Below are positions 7,315 through 7,773 of a stretch of 7,773 nucleotides of DNA, in pieces. The notes under the pieces are model-generated. The model was not told the origin of the DNA, did no database searches, and saw nothing but the letters and a program-made list of their open reading frames with translations. The stretch is from UBA6168 sp041752395. Lineage in GTDB: Bacteria > Bacteroidota > Bacteroidia > Chitinophagales > Saprospiraceae. The DNA is taken from NCBI GenBank assembly GCA_041752395.1, contig JBGSWN010000137.1, positions 1 to 7,773 of the forward strand. Direction: 5' to 3'. Both the position numbers and the translations under genes were made by a program. How positions within the stretch are numbered: the first letter of the stretch is position 1; each line of letters opens with the position of its first letter.

Positions 7315-7328
7315 ATGACGAAAGTCAT
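7315..7328. other. Small hairpin with a GAAA loop upstream of the HPF gene
   Basis: ATGAC (7315-7319) pairs with GTCAT (7324-7328) around GAAA, a stable GNRA-type tetraloop. It lies midway in the 158-base gap between the baeRF-like and HPF genes. No T-run follows. It could be a chance hairpin, a processing site or part of a 5' leader. Nothing else in this gap is recognised. Confidence 0.3.
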
Positions 7329-7404
7329 AAAGTGGATTTGAACAATCGGCCATTTAAAAGCATTTCTAAGTTCACTAATTAATTCAATCATCAACTTTAT
7401 CAAA

Positions 7405-7719
7405 ATGACAATTCAATTTAACACGGACCGCAATGTAAACGGAAATGAAGCAGTGACAGAACCATTCATTGCGTTGATTTCTGAAGAACTTAGCCGGTTC
7501 AGCCACCAGATAACAAGGGTGGAGGCGCATCTTTCGGATGAAAATGGCAAAAAAGATGGCGAAAATGATAAACGCTGTGTACTGGAAGTTCGTCTCGAAG
7601 GGATGAAGCCAATTGCGGTAACGAATCAGGGGAATACTCGTGATCAAGCTGTAGAGGGTGCTATCGAAAAAATGAAATCAGTCCTTGAAAAAACATTGAG
7701 TAAATTAAGCGATCATTAA
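7405..7719 (+). CDS. HPF/RaiA-family ribosome-hibernation factor (short form)
   Basis: The 104-residue protein has the beta-alpha-beta-beta-beta-alpha plan of HPF/RaiA (sigma-54 modulation) proteins. A first strand MTIQFNTD is followed by a helix (about 15-31), strand ITRVEAHLSD (36-45), a charged loop (DENGKKDGENDKR), strand CVLEVRLEGMKPIAVT (58-73) and a long C-terminal helix (DQAVEGAIEKMKSVLEKTL, 80-98). Such proteins bind the 30S decoding region and protect idle ribosomes in stationary phase or starvation. It lacks the C-terminal dimerisation domain of long HPF, so it is the short form, close to E. coli HPF in length. The start at ATG 7405 follows the A-rich leader ATCAAA. It sits after the baeRF-like gene and just before a strong terminator hairpin. 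Confidence 0.88.
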   Translation: MTIQFNTDRNVNGNEAVTEPFIALISEELSRFSHQITRVEAHLSDENGKKDGENDKRCVLEVRLEGMKPIAVTNQGNTRDQAVEGAIEKMKSVLEKTLSKLSDH

Positions 7720-7739
7720 AAGCCTAACTTTTTACCTTT

Positions 7740-7773
7740 AGTGTCGGCGTCACTTTCGAGTGACGCCGACACT
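7740..7773 (+). terminator. Perfect 15-bp hairpin with TTCG loop after the HPF gene
   Basis: AGTGTCGGCGTCACT (7740-7754) pairs perfectly with AGTGACGCCGACACT (7759-7773) around a TTCG tetraloop. It begins 21 bases after the HPF stop. The window ends on the last stem base, so a T-run cannot be seen. Stem strength and position make a rho-independent terminator the best reading. Confidence 0.75.

Noticed and set aside
1..7773. CRISPR array, insertion sequence, tRNA, rRNA or riboswitch
   Set aside because: I saw no regularly spaced repeats, transposase motifs, terminal inverted repeats around a gene, or cloverleaf-like sequence.

Overview
The window looks like a chromosomal stretch from a member of the Bacteroidota, probably an environmental Saprospiria- or Cytophagia-like lineage. 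The reasons are gene content (a Bacteroidota-type small HPF next to a baeRF-like protein, and a lipoprotein/large exported protein pair), A-rich leaders with no Shine-Dalgarno sequence before most starts, and a few sequences close to the Bacteroidota -7 box TAnnTTTG. The assignment rests on pattern recognition, not a database search. I see no mobile element, CRISPR array, tRNA or rRNA.

Layout. Bases 1-111 are open in frame 1 and may be the end of an upstream gene. At 186-824 (+) lies a TIP30/HTATIP2-like NAD(P)-binding Rossmann protein. At 1037-2212 and 2169-4619 (+) two exported proteins overlap by 44 bases: a lipoprotein with a probable TIM-barrel fold, and an 816-residue helical-repeat protein with a signal peptide. 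A 13-bp perfect hairpin at 4627-4662 separates this pair from a convergent gene at 4765-6234 (-), a polytopic GT-C/GT39-like membrane glycosyltransferase that seems to start at TTG.

After a 282-base divergent intergenic region come three small plus-strand genes in a visibly more AT-rich stretch: a 61-residue protein with two membrane segments (6517-6702), a 125-residue baeRF/eRF1-domain-like protein (6869-7246) and a 104-residue HPF/RaiA ribosome-hibernation factor (7405-7719). The window ends exactly on a perfect 15-bp hairpin with a TTCG loop, probably the terminator of the HPF gene.

How the genes work together. Two functional pairs stand out. The lipoprotein and the 816-residue protein are almost certainly co-translated and probably act together at the cell envelope in an unknown role. 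The baeRF-like protein and HPF probably act on ribosomes during stress or stationary phase. The Rossmann protein and the glycosyltransferase show no obvious link to their neighbours. The most likely undescribed system here is the envelope pair; the ribosome pair is the second candidate.
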